DNA from: Lolium rigidum
Taxonomy: Eukaryota; Streptophyta; Magnoliopsida; Poales; Poaceae
Length of the DNA stretch: 64,000 bases
Assembly (NCBI RefSeq): GCF_022539505.1
Contig: NC_061512.1
Span: 153,557,962-153,621,961, forward strand
Direction of reading: 5' to 3'
A program made the translations under genes and the position numbers. Positions 1 to 10,826 of this stretch are shown here, piece after piece. Below the pieces are notes generated by a model that was not told where the DNA came from, did no database searches, and was given only the letters and a program-made list of their open reading frames with translations. The first letter of the stretch is position 1, and every line of letters begins with the position of its first letter.

Positions 1-214
1 GAGGTACAAGAAATTCCTATCAGAAGAAGTACAAACGAAGATATTATGACAAAAGTATGTTGACAACATTGCCAAGACAAGTGTTCATTACAAACTTGGG
101 TTCTCGCAATAGAATAATGTTTCATACTAGCCCAAGGATAAAATTGTTACAACAATCAAGGAGCCTGAGTCTGAGTCAACAGGCTGGGGCCAGCCGATGT
201 CTTTCCCGACGAAA

Positions 215-2745
215 CTAAATCAAGGAGCTGGCGAGCACAAGTACGGGCGGATGCTGTAAAGGCGCTTAAGTTAACAAGTCGCCCATCTTTCTCTTTCGGC
301 AGCTCCTTAGTCATTTCTTGAATGTCAGCCTTAAAGCCGTAACCCATCATAAGTTGGAAGGCAAGGAGGGCACCATAGGTACGTGAGGTGCGCTTGAATA
401 CCTCGATGACCTCCTTAGTGTCGACTCGCGAAGGCATCAATCAGCTGCCCCGCAGTCTTCTCCTGCTTGGCCTTGGGGAATATCATTGAATGCATCCGCG
501 CCGGAGCACCCTTTCCTTGTCAAGCAACTCCCGGGTAAGCTGGTGGGTGGCGAGAACCATTGACACACCATTTGCCGGGGAGTTGCTTGGAACTTTGTCC
601 AAAGCAAGTAGCAGGGATGTCGGCGGCTTCTGCAAAGAAATTAAAGGGAATCGTTGACGAAGAAACAGATTCATAAAAAGTGGTAATCTACAAGAGATGT
701 AGGGACTTACCAAGCAGGGCCAAGGCAGACTGACGGAGGAGTTCATCCTTTTCTGCCGCCCGAGCTTCCTCCTCCTTCAGCCTCTCCTTCAGCTTGTTCA
801 GTTCTTCTTTCAGGGAGTCGACCTCCTGGCGAGCTATGGCGGCCTTTTTGATGGCGCCATCCAGCTTTGAAGAGGAAGTCTTAGCCTCCTCCTGCAGCCG
901 GATTTTGTCCGCCTCCAGAGAGGTGAATTGAGAGGCGAGGCCTCTAAAGAGGATATCACACCTCGTAGATCCTTGAAGAAAGGGAATGTTTTACAAAGAT
1001 CATTAGGCAAAGACACATTCCAGAAGATTCTTGTTAAATTCGACAAAGACTTACGGAAGGAGGAGCTGTGGCAGCAGCAGGAGCATCTTTCCCTCTGGAA
1101 AGGGAGGAGGCAGTCGATGCTTGCGCCGCGGGAGCCGCCTTAGGAGCCGAAGCTTCGGAAGCCGCCGCGGCTGGTGAGACAAGATCGGACCCGACCCTCT
1201 TAGGTGGAGGCTCAATAAAATCATCGTCACTACAAGGAAGGTTTGATCGACTAAGTTATGAGAAAAATATGAAAAGACCAAGGAGCTGAAAATAGTAAGA
1301 AGAAGAAAAACACTTACATATCAAGGAGATCATCTTCATCGGCAAAGCCGCCGATTGACCTCTTCGTAGGTGGAGCCCTGGTCTCCTCCGCAGCTGCATT
1401 AACAAAGGCATCGTGATCAGCGTCATCATCACGCACTAATCCCTCTGTGTCGCAAGTGTCATCGGCTGATGGGGGGAGATTGGTGTGAGCGGTTTCAGAA
1501 TCTATCAGGTCATCGTGATCGCTTGTTGGGTTTTTATGCTCAACAGTACGAGAGTCAACGGGTTCTGAAGAGCCTCTTCCTTCGGAAGTATCATTTGGCA
1601 AGTTATGAAAATCCCCGGAAGCTACGAGGGTCTGTAGAAGAAAAGACGAATGAGAATAACAGTAATCATGTTGATTAAGTAAATAGCAGCATAAGAAGAA
1701 TCTGAGGAGGGAAATTACCTCTGGTGGTGGATGATCGGCATCAAAAGGAGTATACGGGGACAACAATGGGATTGAGTCTTCTTGATCGAAGGAAGTCGGC
1801 GACGGACTTCATCAAGCAGCTTCTTTTTCCGACAGCTCGGCAGCGTTAATTCTCGGTCTCATCCTTTGGACCCGAATACAACCACATTGGACGAATTCTA
1901 GCCATAACCGGTTGGACTCGACGTTTCAAGAACACTGCCGCTACCTCAGTACCAACCATGGTTTGGCCATCAGCTTCTTTAATCCGAAGAAATCTAGCAA
2001 ATAGTTCGTCGGCAGCTACTTTTTTGTCGGGAGAGAGAACATTCTTCCAGGAATTCTTAGGCTTGGCTTCAAGGGCATCGACAAAACGGGGAAGCTGAGA
2101 TTCGGGTGATAAGGAATCCTTGATATAGAACCACTTCAATCTCCACCCTTGCACGGACTCTCTCATTGGGAAATTGAAGTAATTGACATCCGAACGAGCT
2201 ACAAATCCCACTCCTCCGGTGACAAAAGATCCGTTACTACTGTTGTATCTTTTCACATAGAAGATCTTTTTCCACAACCCAAAATGAGGCTCAACGCCCA
2301 GATATGCTTCGCAGAGGGTGATAAACACAGCAGAGTGGAGGATTGAGTTGGGAGTGAGTTGCCATAACTGGATTTCGTAAGTTCGCAAGAGATGGAGGAG
2401 GAATTCGTGGACGGGAAGTGAAAGACCTCGGTATAAGAACGATAAGAACATCACGGTAAAACCGGCAGGGGGATTAGGTCGAGAAGTCGCACCTGGAAAG
2501 ATCACATTCCCCTCATCGGAGGAGATCAATCCCAGGCTTTGGGATCTTTTTTCGTCACGTTTGGTGACGGTAGAGGCTGTCCAATCTCCGGGCCTGGCTG
2601 CTGAACTTGGTGGCGCCATCGGCGCCGGAGCTGGGGGAGGAGCGCCAGGCGCGCCTTCCTTCAAAAGAATCGAGGAAGATTTGGCGGCGGCACCGCCGCT
2701 CGTGGAACTGGCGGCGGCGCTAGGGTTCTTCTTCTTCTTCACCAT
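215..2745 (-). pseudogene. Antisense multi-exon gene (Transposase_28-like) of D2
   Basis: This gene runs opposite to the element that carries it. The first exon (2745 down to about 1719) starts with ATG and a Lys-rich N-terminus, then a Ser/Ala/Pro-rich stretch. The conserved core follows, with FLSFLYRGLSLPVHEF near residue 100 and PMWLYSGPKDE near residue 285. I recognise it as the grass 'putative gypsy type transposon' family (Pfam Transposase_28, PF04195), of unknown function. GT-AG junctions read on the minus strand give further exons at about 1631-1318, 1229-1055, 971-711 and 629-215. The fourth encodes a Glu/Lys-rich probable coiled coil. The exon-1 frame stops early (near 1846) compared with the downstream exon frame, so a small indel breaks the reading frame. 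Its sister copy is at 52699-56294. Antisense ORFs of this kind are known in Tat-lineage Gypsy elements such as Grande. Exon limits are my inference. Confidence 0.7.
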
Positions 2746-3129
2746 TGTGAGATCTAGGAGAAATCGGAAGACAGTGGTGGCGGCGCGAGCGGTTGTGAAC
2801 TGGAGAAGAAGAAGAACAACGAAGGATTGAATGAAGGAGAATGCTAGGGATTTCTATATCTTGGGGAACTTAAGGAAGGTTTCGTATTGTTAATGGGACT
2901 TTTCTCCAGTTAATGGTTGCGGAAATCGAGGAGGTGCCTCGCTAACCGTGTAAAGAGGAGCATGAATTTCTCGAAAACAGGGCTGGCAGGTTGCGTCTTG
3001 TCAGTCAAAATCAAGGGGACAGAAAAACGACATCAATGACGTCATGAGGAATGATTGCATACGAAGAGATAAGAAAGTATCGAGTGATCAACTTAAGCCT
3101 ATGCACGGATTGCAAGCATCCGCACCTAG

Positions 3130-3560
3130 GCTCGGGGGCTACTCCCATCGGGAGTGCTGACGCGCACCCGATAGAATAAATGTTCGAAGGAAAAAACTTG
3201 ACTTGAGTCTGTACCCGGATGTAAGCACCCGTGCCCAGACTCGGGGGCTACTCCCATCGGGAGCACTGAACGCGCACCCGATAAAACTCTTTCGCACTCC
3301 AGGATCATGCCCGGGGACTTGATTCTGTGTAGGGTAACGTTGTTTTGCCATCGGTAGTTAACCAACAGAAGTTGGGCACGTTATTCGTTATCCCTTGCAT
3401 AAAGAAAATGTATCGGATGGACTACAAAGACCTGCAGGAAAAAGCTTCGGCAGAAGAAAATGTTCGAGTGGTACAACTTGAGTCTACGTACGGATTGCAA
3501 GCATCCGTACCTAGACTTGGGGGCTACTCCCATCGGGAGCGCTGACGCGCACCCGATAGA
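3130..3560 (+). repeat. Repeated PPT-like hairpin module upstream of D2 3' LTR
   Basis: Three diverged copies of a roughly 48-bp module lie at 3130-3177, 3240-3286 and 3512-3560. Each reads CTCGGGGGCTAC, then the palindrome CTCCCATCGGGAG, then a GACGCGCACCCGAT-like block. The sequence just before the LTR (3655-3667, ACTCGGGGGCTAC) repeats the first part, so each module starts with a copy of the probable polypurine tract. Element D has the same set in reverse at 51885-52317. Confidence 0.75.
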
Positions 3561-3667
3561 AAATAGAAGATAAAAGAAACGCAAGAATGATCGAGGAGAA
3601 GGACTTCGGAAGAAGACATGCTCTAGTCTCTACCCGAATTATGTTCGGCTAGACACTCGGGGGCTAC

Positions 3668-4212
3668 TGACGTGGGCATTACCCTTCGGGTAACCAATGT
3701 TGCTCTACCCTATGTGGTCCAACAGGAGGCCCATGAAGGAACCCGACGGCAAGATGGGCCACTAGGGCGGTGCGACGGAAGATTACTTGGAGTACAAGAC
3801 GCGGAGGAAGCCGAACAAGGAAAGATTGGAGATAGATCTATCGTAAACCTACTCGTACTCGATTAGATCTCTCGGGACCCGGCCACCTATATAAAGGCCA
3901 GGAGATGGGCTATCGAGGGACACAATCAATCTTAGCAATACTAGCCGAGCAGAAGCTTAGAACTAGGTTACCCTAGCAACCGAGCATCTCGACGAGATCA
4001 CAGCCGAACTATTCGGCACCCCATTGTAACCTGTTTTCATCATAATCAAAGAACGGACGAGCGGGACGTAAGGGTTTTACCTCATCGAGGGCCCCGAACC
4101 TGGGTAAATCGCTCTCCCCGCTTGTCTGTGAACTGATGTCTCGTGTCAGCTTGCAAGATTCCATCAACCCTAAGCCCCTATCAGAGGGCATTGCAGAGGA
4201 GCACCCTCGACA
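3668..4212 (+). repeat. 3' LTR of D2
   Basis: This 545-bp LTR starts TGACGTGGGC and ends CCCTCGACA, with TG..CA termini. It matches both 543-bp LTRs of D (51233-51775 and 60228-60770) in reverse complement. It is preceded by a G-rich probable PPT and followed immediately by A2 pol sequence. Confidence 0.9.
3888..3895 (+). promoter_or_regulatory. TATA box of D2 LTR
   Basis: TATATAAA in a CACCTATATAAAGGCC context, about 220 bp into the LTR. The same box is conserved in reverse in both LTRs of D (51548-51555 and 60543-60550). This is the expected place for the Pol II promoter at the U3/R boundary. Confidence 0.65.
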
Positions 4213-5058
4213 ATGGTTAACGAAGGAATTGTATTGGGAAATAAATTTCTGAGAGAGGTATTGAAGTTGATAGAGCTAAAGTTGAAGCAATTGAGAAGAT
4301 GCCCTATCCGAGGGATGTTAAAGGTATTCGTAGTGTTCTTGGTCATGCTGGGTTCTATAGGAGATTTATTAAAGATTTCTCTAAGATTTCAAAGCCTCTT
4401 ACTAATCTTCTTCAAAAAGATGTACCTTTTTTTTGATGATGATTGTAAGGAAGCTTTTGAAACTCTAAAGAAAGCCTTAACAACTGCTCCAGTAGTTGAA
4501 CCTCCTGATTGGAATTTACCTTTTGAAATTATGTGTGATGCTAGTGATTTTGCTGTTGGTGCTGTTCTTGGACAGCGAGTAGATAAAAAAATGAATGTTA
4601 TTCATTATGCTAGTAAAACTCTCGATGCTGCTCAAAGAAATTATGCTACAACTGAAAAATAATTATTAGCTGTAGTTTTTGCTTGTGACAAGTTTAGATC
4701 TTATATTGTTGATTCAAAAGTTACAATTCATACTGATCATGCTGCAATTAGATACCTTATGGAAAAGAAAGATGCTAAGCCAAGGCTTATTAGATGGGTG
4801 CTTATTTTGCAAGAATTTGATTTACATATTATAGATAGGAAAGGTGCTGATAATCCTGTTGCTGATAACTTATCTAGATTGGAAAATATTGCTTATGATC
4901 CCGTTCCTGTTAATGATAGTTTTCCAAATGAACAATTGGCTGTAATAAAGGTGAGCTCGCGAGATAGTCCTTGGTATGCTGATTATGCTAACTTTATTGT
5001 TTCCAAGTACTTGCCTCCGACCTCTTCAGCTCAGACAAAGGAGGAAATTCTTTTATGA
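4213..5058 (+). pseudogene. A2 pol fragment: RT end and RNase H
   Basis: Reading frames here encode the end of reverse transcriptase and the Ty3/Gypsy RNase H. Visible landmarks are MCDASDFAVGAVLGQ (first catalytic Asp region), YASKTLDAAQRNYATTEK, and the later [17 protein letters not shown] and [17 protein letters not shown]. The start is an insertion boundary (D2), not a true start codon. Several breaks are visible: a frame change near 4320, a stop at about 4660 (GAA-to-TAA type), and a frame change near 5040 before the integrase. It is a dead copy unless some breaks are sequencing errors. The corresponding region in A is 61199-62095. Confidence 0.85.
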
Positions 5059-6311
5059 CATGAGGCATTATTTTTGGGATGACCCACACTTATATAAAGA
5101 AGGAGTGGATGGTATTATGCGAAGATGTGTTCCCGAATATGAACAACAAGAGATATTGAGTAAGTGTCATGGTAGTGTTTATGGAGGACATCACGCCGGA
5201 GATAGAACCGCGCAAAAGGTTCTACAATCGGGTTTCTATTGGCCAACTCTTTTTAAAGATGCAAGAAAGTTTATTTTATCTTGTGATGAATGTCAAAGAG
5301 TTGGTAATATCTCCAGACGCAATGAAATTCCTATGAATTATACTCTTGTTATTGAACCATTCGATTGTTGGGGGTTTGACTTCATGGGACCTTTCCCTTC
5401 TTCAGAAGGTAACACTCATATACTTGTCGCTGTTGATTATGTTACTAAATGGGTGGAAGCCATACCCACAAAAAGCGCTGATGGTGAGACCTCTTTAAGA
5501 ATGCTTTTAGATATTATTTTTCCTAAATTTGGAGTTCCTAGATATCTTATGACTGATGGAGGTTCTCATTTTATTCATGGTGGTTTTAGAAAAACTCTTG
5601 CTAAATATGGTATTAATCATAGGATTGCTTCCGCTTATCATCCTCAAACTAGTGGGCAAGTAGAATTATCAAATAGAGAGATTAAATCTATCTTGGAAAA
5701 GACTGTTAATAAATCTAGAAAGAACTGGGCTAGTAAGTTGAAGGAAGCATTGTGGGCTTATAGAACTGCTTATAAAAATCCTATGGGTATGTCTCCTTAT
5801 AAAATGGTTTGTGGGAAAGGTTGTCATTTACCTTTAGAACTAGAGCACAAAGCTTATTGGGCTGTGAGAGAACTAAATAAAGATCCTAAACTTGTCGGTA
5901 AGAAAAGATTGCTACAATTGAGTTCTCTAGATGAATGGAGAAGTGAAGCTTATGAAAATGCTAAACTTTTTAAGGAAAAAAGTTAAGAAATGGCACGATA
6001 GAAGAATTATCAAAAGAGAATTTAATGTTGGGGATAAAGTCCTATTTTATCGGTCTCGTCTCGGATTTTTTGCAGGGAAATTGCTCTCCAAATGGGAAGG
6101 ACCATATATCATTGTGGAGGTGTATCGTTCAGGGGCAATTAAGATTGGTTCTCTGAAAGGTGATGCCACACAAGTAGTGAATGGACAAAGGCTCAAGCAC
6201 TATATTTCAGGAGATTCTTATAATGAAGATGTTGATGTTATTCGAGTGGTGACTCCAGAAGCTTTCATCAAAGGTCAAATTGACAGTTCTGCAGAGTTCG
6301 ACTTTGAATAG
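5040..6311 (+). pseudogene. A2 integrase (zinc finger, DDE core, C-terminal domain)
   Basis: Integrase inserts the cDNA copy into the chromosome. The frame opening near 5040 shows the HHCC zinc-binding region ([15 protein letters not shown] .. SCDECQRVG). The catalytic core follows, with Asp in [13 protein letters not shown], Asp in [12 protein letters not shown] and Glu in [12 protein letters not shown]. The C-terminal domain includes a GPY-type motif (KWEGPYIIVEVYRSG). A one-base insertion in an A run near 5975 (aaggaaaaaagttaag) ends the first frame; the next frame carries on to the stop at 6309-6311. Apart from that shift the domain looks complete. The A copy ends with the same motif at 63338-63340. 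Confidence 0.88.
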
Positions 6312-6429
6312 GTAACAGTTCTGGTAATAAAAAGTCCGCGTTTAACTTTCCGAACAATATTTTTGCTATTTTCGAAAAATATGAAAAATTACGAGATCGA
6401 AACGGAGAGGAGGAGACGCACGAGGGCGT

Positions 6430-6560
6430 GCCCCCATAGGTCGGGGCGGGCCCCAGCCTGGCCGCGCCGCCCTATGAGGATGGCCCCTCGGAGTCCCTCT
6501 CCAACTCTGGTTCGACCTGGTACTTTCCTTCTGTCGTGAAAAATTCTGCTATATAATCCC
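6430..6560 (+). promoter_or_regulatory. GC-rich inverted repeat plus TATA box upstream of A2 ORF3
   Basis: An inverted repeat at 6430-6481 (arms containing CCCCATAGG.. and ..CCGCGCCGCCCTATGAGG) is followed about 70 bp later by TATATAATCC at 6551. A small hairpin (CGGACC..GGTCCG) comes next, and ORF3 starts 100 bp downstream at 6651. Related inverted repeats occur in the LTRs of A, A2, B1 and B2. This looks like an internal promoter for ORF3; promoter activity is inference. Confidence 0.5.
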
Positions 6561-6650
6561 CCGGACCCCTGGAGGTCCGTATATTGTTTTCTCGTCGTGT
6601 TTTGTTTCGAGCTGTTTTCTACCAGGATCTGTTTTTGATCTAGAAGCACC

Positions 6651-7040
6651 ATGGTCTCCAACAACAAGGACAAGGGGTCTTTGGAGGAAGATATTCAAGA
6701 TTCTGAGTTGAAAGAAGAAGTCAAGGAGGAAGTGAAGGAGATGTCATGAATAAAAAGAGAGCGACAAACTGTGAGGAGTAAGCCAATCTTGGTGGGATCA
6801 GTTAACACTGGACGTTCTTTTTCTCATAACTTGCAGGGACCTTTACCACCTGCTCTTAGCCTCAACTCTTTCCCTGCTGTGGAGGAAGCATTACGGGTTA
6901 CCGATGAGTTTTGTGATCAATACCGTGTTCTGAGAAGGGAAGTGGAGATACTTCAAGAGGAGAACAACCGACTTCGCAGGATGCTAGAGCGGTTCCTCAC
7001 TCCCATCGGGGTCGTTCCATCATCACCACCGAAGGAGTAA
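6651..7040 (+). pseudogene. A2 ORF3, small coiled-coil protein with one in-frame stop
   Basis: This frame of 130 codons follows pol, in the position where Athila-type elements carry a third ORF (sometimes called env-like). It starts MVSNNKDKGSLEED, runs through a Glu/Lys-rich segment, is interrupted by TGA at 6747-6749, and continues in the same frame to TAA at 7040. The C-terminal half has a heptad-like stretch (YRVLRREVEILQEENNRL), so a coiled coil is likely. I see no signal peptide or membrane segment, which argues against a true envelope protein. The ORF3 of A at 63679 has a different N-terminus but is also predicted coiled coil. Function unknown. Confidence 0.55.
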
Positions 7041-8848
7041 TTCATCATTGGTATTGGCACCCCCTTGGTTTCTTCCAAGCTTGGGGGAGTGCCGCGGTAT
7101 CACATCATCACTATCTTTTATCTTTTTATTATCAAGTAGTGTCATATCATGAGTAGGGAAGTTATCATATAAGATGGTTGCAGTGTGGAAGTATCTCTCT
7201 TTAGTTGGTTATCTATGTATCCCTTGGTGTGAGTTATCGTTATGGAATATTAATGAGAAGTTTTATCATTTACATATTGCACACCTTATTTTAGTTTGCA
7301 ATCTCTATTATATGATTGATCTTGTTGTTAGTATTGGTATCACTTTGGGAGCATTGAGTAAATCTATTTGGTTTTGGCAAACTTAGCATTGGTCAGTAGC
7401 AACAACACTTTGAGTTTAAGTAGAAAAGAGGAAATACATGTAGATATGTTATTTCATTATCTTTCTTTTTTGTTAGCCATGAGCTTAGTATTCTGAAGTT
7501 AAAATTGTATGTGCTTACAAGTAAGATGCATGATTATTTTTATCACATGTATATTTGTTTGTTTCCCTCAACTCTTATGCTTGCTAATCAACCTTGCTAG
7601 CCAAAGACCTGTACTGAGAGGGAATGCTTCTCGTGCATCCAAAACCTTAAACCAAACCTATGTCATCAGTGTCCACCATAACTACCTACTATGTGGTATT
7701 TCCCTCCAATTCCAAGTAAATACTTCATGTGCTACCTTTAAACAATTCAAAAAGTTATCATCCCTTATTTGTGTCAATGTTTTATAGCTCATGAGGAAGT
7801 ATGTGGTGTTTTACCTTTCAATCTTGTTGGGCAGACTTTCACTAATGGACTAGTGGCTTCATCCACTTATCCAATAATTATGCAAAAAGAGCTGGCAACG
7901 GGGTTCCCAGCCCCAATTAATTAACTTTCATTAATAATTCTCTTCACATGTTTTGCCCTGATTCATCAAGAAGCAACTTAATTTTGCAAATAGACACTCC
8001 TTCATGGTATGTGAAATGTTGGAAGGCACCCGAGGATTCGGTTAGCCATGGCTTGTGAAAGCAAAGGTTGGGAGGAGTGTCATCCTTAAATAAACTAAAG
8101 TACATGTGTAAACAAAAGAGAAGAGGGATGATCTACCTTGCTTGGTAGAGATAACGTCCTTCATGGGAGCCGCTCTTTGGAAGTCTCGTTTGGCAAGGGG
8201 GTTAGAGTACCCACTACCATTCGTTGACAACAACAAACACCTCTCAAACTTTACTTTTATGCTCTCTATATGATTTCAAAACTTAAAAAGCTCTAGCACA
8301 TGATTCAATCCCTGCTTCCCTCCGCGAAGGGCCTATCTTTTGCTTTATGTTGAGTCAGTAAACCTATTTCCCTCTATCCTAAGCAAGCAATTGAGTTGTT
8401 GTGATCCAACCATTTATATTGTGATCTATTTAATCATGCCTTTTATTCTTCCTTGTTTAGTACCAATTTTATCTGAATGAATATAGCTTTGAAAGTTATC
8501 AATGATTATGAGGAGATTATTATGATTGAGTATGCAAGTTTTGCCGTATAAGCTTTAATATAAGAGCGATGCTCGACATATAAGTACAATTTGCTAATTG
8601 TTCTTTGACCAAGAACGAAGTTTGCCATCACCAACTATGATTTCCTATGCACCTTTATTTGTGATTTCCTTCTACTTGTTTCAAGTTGAATTATATGAGG
8701 AAGTTGTTCACCAGAATGTCTTGTGTGAATTAATGTGATGCTTCTTGTCCGTATTTTATTTATCGACTCTTTGCTCCATAAACATGTGGTCTTGTTTACT
8801 GAGTTCAGTTTCGCTTGGGGACAAGCGAAGTCTAAGCTTGGGGGGAGT
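7041..8848 (+). other. A2 non-coding tail with PPT
   Basis: A/T-rich sequence without a convincing gene; the short ORFs at 7174-7787 have no domain I recognise. A PPT-like copy (AAGCTTGGGGGAG, 7077-7089) follows ORF3, and the real polypurine tract (AAGCTTGGGGGGAG, 8834-8847) directly precedes the LTR. Confidence 0.7.
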
Positions 8849-8936
8849 TGATACGTCCATTTTGCATCACTATTTTATATCATAATTTACTATTATTCAT
8901 TGATATATTTCATATTTAGAGATGATACTTATGTTA
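8849..8936 (+). repeat. A2 3' LTR, left piece
   Basis: Starts TGATACGTCCATTTTGCATC immediately after the PPT. It breaks off at 8936 with the duplication TGTTA and resumes at 37472 with TGTTATTTC. The same sequence starts the A LTR at 38532. Confidence 0.9.
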
Positions 8937-10826
8937 TGTGGTGACCCTGCATACCACTGCATGTTGTAGTATGCCAGTCGTTGATATAACATTCATGAAG
9001 TACCATTCCGCAAATATTACATCCCTCAGAGTAGTACAACAGAACATAGCAGGGTCCATAACTCATTCACTTATTATTACAAGCATCAAACATATATTGT
9101 CTTGGAGCTCCTCTTGAGTCCTAAGAGGGATACTCCTGGGTTCGAGGTGAACCCAACTCAGCTTACGATATAGGAGTCTCATTAAACTATACATTTATTG
9201 CCTCGAGCAGCTAAATACTAAGAGTTCGGGCTGCTCGGCTACTACTACTACTCTCGGATATCTCTAGGCTTGTTCTCCTCCGGAAGCCTCCCCGGATCCG
9301 TAGACTATGAGATAGTCTACGCCTTCAACTCCTCCTGAGAGGTTCGGTTCATCGTAGCCGATGATCTCGGCTCCTTCATTGTTGTCGTAGTCCTCCTCCG
9401 GACGATTCGGACAATCTAAGCATGGGATTTAAGAGTGGTATGAGTACGAGCGTACTCAACAAGTTCATTATAGATAAGAAGTGTTTAATGCACTAGCTAC
9501 GATATTAGACCGGAAAGTCTAATACCAATGCAAGTTTTGATAAACATTTCTTCAAGAGATTGCTTTTATTTCAAAGAGCTATGTCCGTCAGCCTTCACCG
9601 GTTTACTAGAACTTCATGGAGCTCCTTTCCGGCCGCGTTCGCAGTTCCTTATCCCGGAACAGGGAGTGACAGGTCACAGTTCTTTACACTCGCGAGAGGT
9701 GTGTTGCTTTACCCATAAGAGATCTTAACCTTGGTGCCAACCGGCAGCTTTCCCGTCCACACTTCCTTCGGTGTGAGGCCCGGTATAAGGTCTAGCCAAT
9801 CATGTTCCTCCGCTACCTCGCACACCCACCCTTTGTTGCATACCCCGACCCTGGGTCCTCGTCGGTCCCATTATTCCCATAGATTTCAGGGTGGACCCCG
9901 ACCACGACGACAGTTTGGGACTCGTTAACCAAACTCCTTCGCCGGTAGCTGCAACCCATCATAGACCACTTACCGTGGGGAATTAGAATGGGATCCCCAC
10001 CCCACCGCTTGCCCAACCTGGGTCAAGTGTCTACGGTAAGAACATCCGTTGATGTACGAGAGGTGGAAACACTTTTGACTACTCCGTCCCACTCCAGATC
10101 TTATGGTTAACACGGGGATTACGACACAAGAATCACTGGCGACATTTGTTGTTTAATCCTAGATGGATATTAACCCTTGCAATGGAACCTCCACCATATC
10201 AACACAATCCATGGTTCCATTGCCCACCACATAGTCATATTCATAGTTATGAAAGTAGTGGTTTTGGTTTTTATGCAATAGTGATAACCATAATACTTTG
10301 CAAGTAATTTGATAGAAATACTCAAATGACATGAGCAAGTGATGAACTTGCCTGAACACTGCAAAGTTTTGCAGTTGGATGGTGTGGACTGACTCTTGTC
10401 CTCTGGTTCTGAAAAATAGCATCATTGCCCGATAAGGGCAATGGTTAAAGAAGCAATTATGCATGATTCCATTTTTAGGGTTTGTTCCCCCCTTCCGATG
10501 TTGTTATTATTTCATGTAAGAGGTTAATACTAAGAATAATTTGGGGATACTTGATTTAAAGTAAAATACAACCTTGAAATGTTGTCAAGGTGTTTTTTTT
10601 TCAAGTCCCCATTCATTAATGGACTTATTTTTATTAATGAAAATTTTATGTGTGATTTAAATGATTATTTAAATCATCAAATGAAGACTTATTCTCAATT
10701 GTCTTCAAAAATTCTCTTTTGTATTTTATTATGATAGAGAATTTTATGCTGATTTATTTTCATATTTTTAATTATTTTTTAGAGCTTTAAATAATTTTCT
10801 ATTGAATTTCAAAGTTTTCTATTGAA
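8937..10826 (-). mobile_element. C' LTR, terminal 1.9 kb, reverse orientation
   Basis: Starts TGTGGTGACCCTGC, the reverse complement of the C-family LTR end (..GGGTCACCA). It follows TSD TGTTA (8932-8936), whose partner is at 37472-37476 after the other C' end (GGGACATTACA). Bases 9530-10460 match 17450-18540 in inverted orientation. Bases 9704-10826 are nearly identical to 33371-34490 in the same orientation. At about 10826 it changes abruptly to C internal sequence. It runs uninterrupted through the GTGTG site (9699-9703) that corresponds to the B1 insertion point seen at 33366. No gene is visible. Confidence 0.8.

Larger units (their letters stand above)
1..4212 (+). mobile_element. Non-autonomous Tat-like Gypsy element D2 (3' portion)
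   Basis: This is the same family as the complete element at 51233-60770, but in the opposite orientation and cut by the window start. The right end is an LTR ending in ..CTCGACA at 4212, directly followed by A2 pol sequence (atggttaacg..). D2 therefore sits inside the pol gene of another retrotransposon. What is visible is the antisense gene (215-2745), a repeat-rich stretch before the 3' LTR, and the 3' LTR itself. Gag and protease should lie left of the window. Bases 2746-3129 hold the upstream region of the antisense gene and nothing else I recognise. The 5-bp target duplication cannot be confirmed because the left end is missing; the right flank starts ATGGT. Confidence 0.85.
4213..8936 (+). 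mobile_element. Athila-like Gypsy element A2 (internal 3' half plus start of 3' LTR)
   Basis: A2 is the oldest layer seen. It enters at 4213, where D2 ends, in the RT/RNase H part of pol. It continues through integrase, a promoter-like module, ORF3, a 1.8-kb non-coding tail and a PPT (8834-8847) to the 3' LTR at 8849. The LTR is cut at 8936 by the C' insertion (TSD TGTTA) and resumes at 37472. A2 is closely related to A (38532 onward), which carries the same pol order and the same LTR start. Gag, protease and most of RT lie left of D2, outside the window. Confidence 0.88.

Noticed and set aside
6651..7040. Envelope gene of A2
   Set aside because: No signal peptide, membrane anchor or Cys pattern; only a coiled coil is visible.
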